A stretch of DNA of 5,643 nucleotides from Thermoplasmata archaeon (lineage in GTDB: Archaea > Thermoplasmatota > Thermoplasmata > Thermoplasmatales > Thermoplasmataceae): positions 1 through 5,643 of the forward strand of contig JAJZYV010000144.1 of NCBI GenBank assembly GCA_021797955.1. The letters are read 5' to 3'. A model generated the notes under the pieces. It was given only the letters and a program-made list of their open reading frames with translations. It was not told the origin of the DNA and made no database searches. Both the position numbers and the translations under genes were made by a program. Positions 4,597 to 5,643 of the stretch are shown in pieces. Each line of letters opens with the position of its first letter. Within the stretch, counting starts at the first letter, position 1.

Positions 4597-5643
4597 TTCA
4601 ATACAATTACCGGCCTTCCAGGCACTGGCAGTTTTCCGTTGATTACATCAACTGTCTCCTTTAGTTGAAGTTCACAGTTATATTTCCGCTTCAGATATTC
4701 TCCAAATTCATCAAGCGCTATTCTCTCCTGAATTCCATACCTAATTTTTCCTCTCATTTTCATGACCTGTCCAATTATTGCCTTATTCTTGACTTTCATA
4801 TCTCCGTCTTGAATTTTCATAATATCTTCTGCTAAATCCTTATGGCAAAGATTAATCTCTATCTCGGTTGGATTTATGGAGGTCACATTGATTATCCCCC
4901 TTATGTCATCGGACAATTCTTTTATAAATTCGAATCTCTCTAGCATCTCTATCTCCTTTTTTTCCACAGTCTCAACGCTCATTTCTTCGTTTTCCAATAG
5001 ATTTGAATTTCCCATCTTTTCCCAAAAGTAGTCCGCAAGGTGGGGGATTACTGGAGAGAGAGTTTTTAGCCATTGCGGCAGAATTAACCCTATTGCTTTT
5101 TCTTTGTCCATCCCCGAAGATACAAGTTCGTTTAAGTCTTTGATCACTTCGTGGATAATTTCCACATACGCTCCCCTAATCTGTTGTCCATTCATTTTTT
5201 GAACGAAATTCGAAACATGAAGATTGAATTTTGAAACAAATAGATCAAGAAAATCATCATTTGAATTTCCTTTGTCGGATCCCGCTATGGCAGATTCAAT
5301 GTTATGTCTCAGTGTCTCATAAACTCCGTGGATGATTTCCACTTCCTTTTCGTTCCAGTCCAGGGTAGAGTCAATCTCGGCGACAAGTGCAACGTATAGT
5401 CTGAATATATCTGCACCATGAGTATTAACCACTTCCAATAGTGATACAGCATTTCCCTTGCTCTTTGATATTTTTGCACCATTTGAAATAACCATTCCAG
5501 CAATGCTGATACCCTTTGGTTGAAATTGTTCCTCGAAGATTGCGGAATGGTTTAAAATGTAAAAAGCAAGATGATTGGACATGTGTGCAGCAGATGTAAC
5601 CCTCCTATCCACACCATACCAGTACAAAAAGGATTTTCTGCAT
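4590..5643 (-). CDS. leuS: Leucyl-tRNA synthetase, C-terminal part (5' end outside window)
   Basis: Class I aminoacyl-tRNA synthetase that charges tRNA-Leu with leucine in the cytoplasm. About 350 C-terminal residues are visible; archaeal LeuRS is usually over 900, so the HIGH motif and the CP1 editing domain lie to the right of the window. The frame is open through the right edge (first full codon 5640-5642); an apparent start at 5627 is an internal TTG leucine codon and not a real start. Seen: a NHLAFYILNH stretch typical of the LeuRS catalytic core just before the KMSKS loop, the loop itself as KISKS (5460-5474) followed by KGN, then a helical anticodon-binding region with LPQWLKTLSPVIPHLADYFW, and a C-terminal domain ending LPVPGRPVIVLKR, resembling the archaeal/eukaryotic LeuRS C-terminus that contacts the tRNA-Leu long variable arm. 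The Met-to-Ile change in KMSKS is conservative. The stop TGA (4590-4592) lies inside the Shine-Dalgarno sequence of the next gene. Identification is confident; the archaeal subtype is inferred from the tail. Confidence 0.93.
   Translation of the reverse strand, partial: CRKSFLYWYGVDRRVTSAAHMSNHLAFYILNHSAIFEEQFQPKGISIAGMVISNGAKISKSKGNAVSLLEVVNTHGADIFRLYVALVAEIDSTLDWNEKEVEIIHGVYETLRHNIESAIAGSDKGNSNDDFLDLFVSKFNLHVSNFVQKMNGQQIRGAYVEIIHEVIKDLNELVSSGMDKEKAIGLILPQWLKTLSPVIPHLADYFWEKMGNSNLLENEEMSVETVEKKEIEMLERFEFIKELSDDIRGIINVTSINPTEIEINLCHKDLAEDIMKIQDGDMKVKNKAIIGQVMKMRGKIRYGIQERIALDEFGEYLKRKYNCELQLKETVDVINGKLPVPGRPVIVLKR

Noticed and set aside
5625..5627. TTG at 5627 as the start of the leuS gene
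   Set aside because: The frame continues upstream without a stop to the window edge, conserved synthetase sequence surrounds it, and the catalytic N-terminus must lie further right; it is an internal Leu codon.
5641..5643. Minus-strand ATG at the right edge as a gene start
   Set aside because: It is out of frame with leuS and meets a TAG stop after twelve codons.
1..5643. CRISPR array, transposon, tRNA/rRNA gene or toxin-antitoxin/defence module
   Set aside because: No regularly spaced repeats, transposase motifs, terminal inverted repeats, tRNA-like cloverleaf segments or defence domains were seen; nearly all the DNA is accounted for by five ordinary coding regions.

Overview
The window looks like a piece of an AT-rich archaeal chromosome, most likely from the Thermoplasmatales (Thermoplasma / Ferroplasma / uncultivated 'plasma' relatives). 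The reasons are an archaeal-type leucyl-tRNA synthetase C-terminus, a flavoprotein of the archaeal geranylgeranyl-reductase family, a fused class II aldolase/short-chain dehydrogenase, heavy use of AGA/AGG arginine codons, and start codons that sit about 25 nt downstream of box A-like (TATA) sequences, as in leaderless archaeal transcripts. The lineage is an inference from gene content; no search was possible.

Layout, right to left on the minus strand. The C-terminal 350 residues of leuS enter from the right edge. Four bases after its stop comes a 645-residue fusion of a class II (RhaD/FucA-like) aldolase with an NAD-type short-chain dehydrogenase; its Shine-Dalgarno sequence lies across the leuS stop codon, so the two form a tight operon. 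This pair is met tail to tail, with a 6-bp overlap, by a single plus-strand gene (1691-2653) for a compact FAD-dependent reductase of the geranylgeranyl-reductase family. A 68-bp divergent promoter region separates that gene from truA (tRNA pseudouridine synthase, minus strand). After truA, 35 bp downstream, comes a stand-alone short-chain dehydrogenase (minus strand) with several altered active-site motifs. The left 111 bp hold the edge of a further gene whose strand cannot be settled: a plus-strand frame ending at 103 and a minus-strand start at 42 compete.

How the genes fit together. leuS and truA are tRNA housekeeping genes. The fusion enzyme would cleave a deoxy-sugar ketose 1-phosphate (rhamnulose- or fuculose-1-phosphate type) to DHAP and lactaldehyde and oxidise or reduce the aldehyde product. 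The GGR-like protein may reduce isoprenoid double bonds, perhaps in membrane lipid synthesis, but it lacks a segment of the normal family fold. The second dehydrogenase is probably NADP-linked with unknown substrate. I see no mobile element, CRISPR array, RNA gene or defence system. The observations most worth following are the compact reductase, the leuS-aldolase coupling, the shared promoter geometry with a perfect dyad over one box A, and the non-canonical catalytic residues in both dehydrogenase modules.
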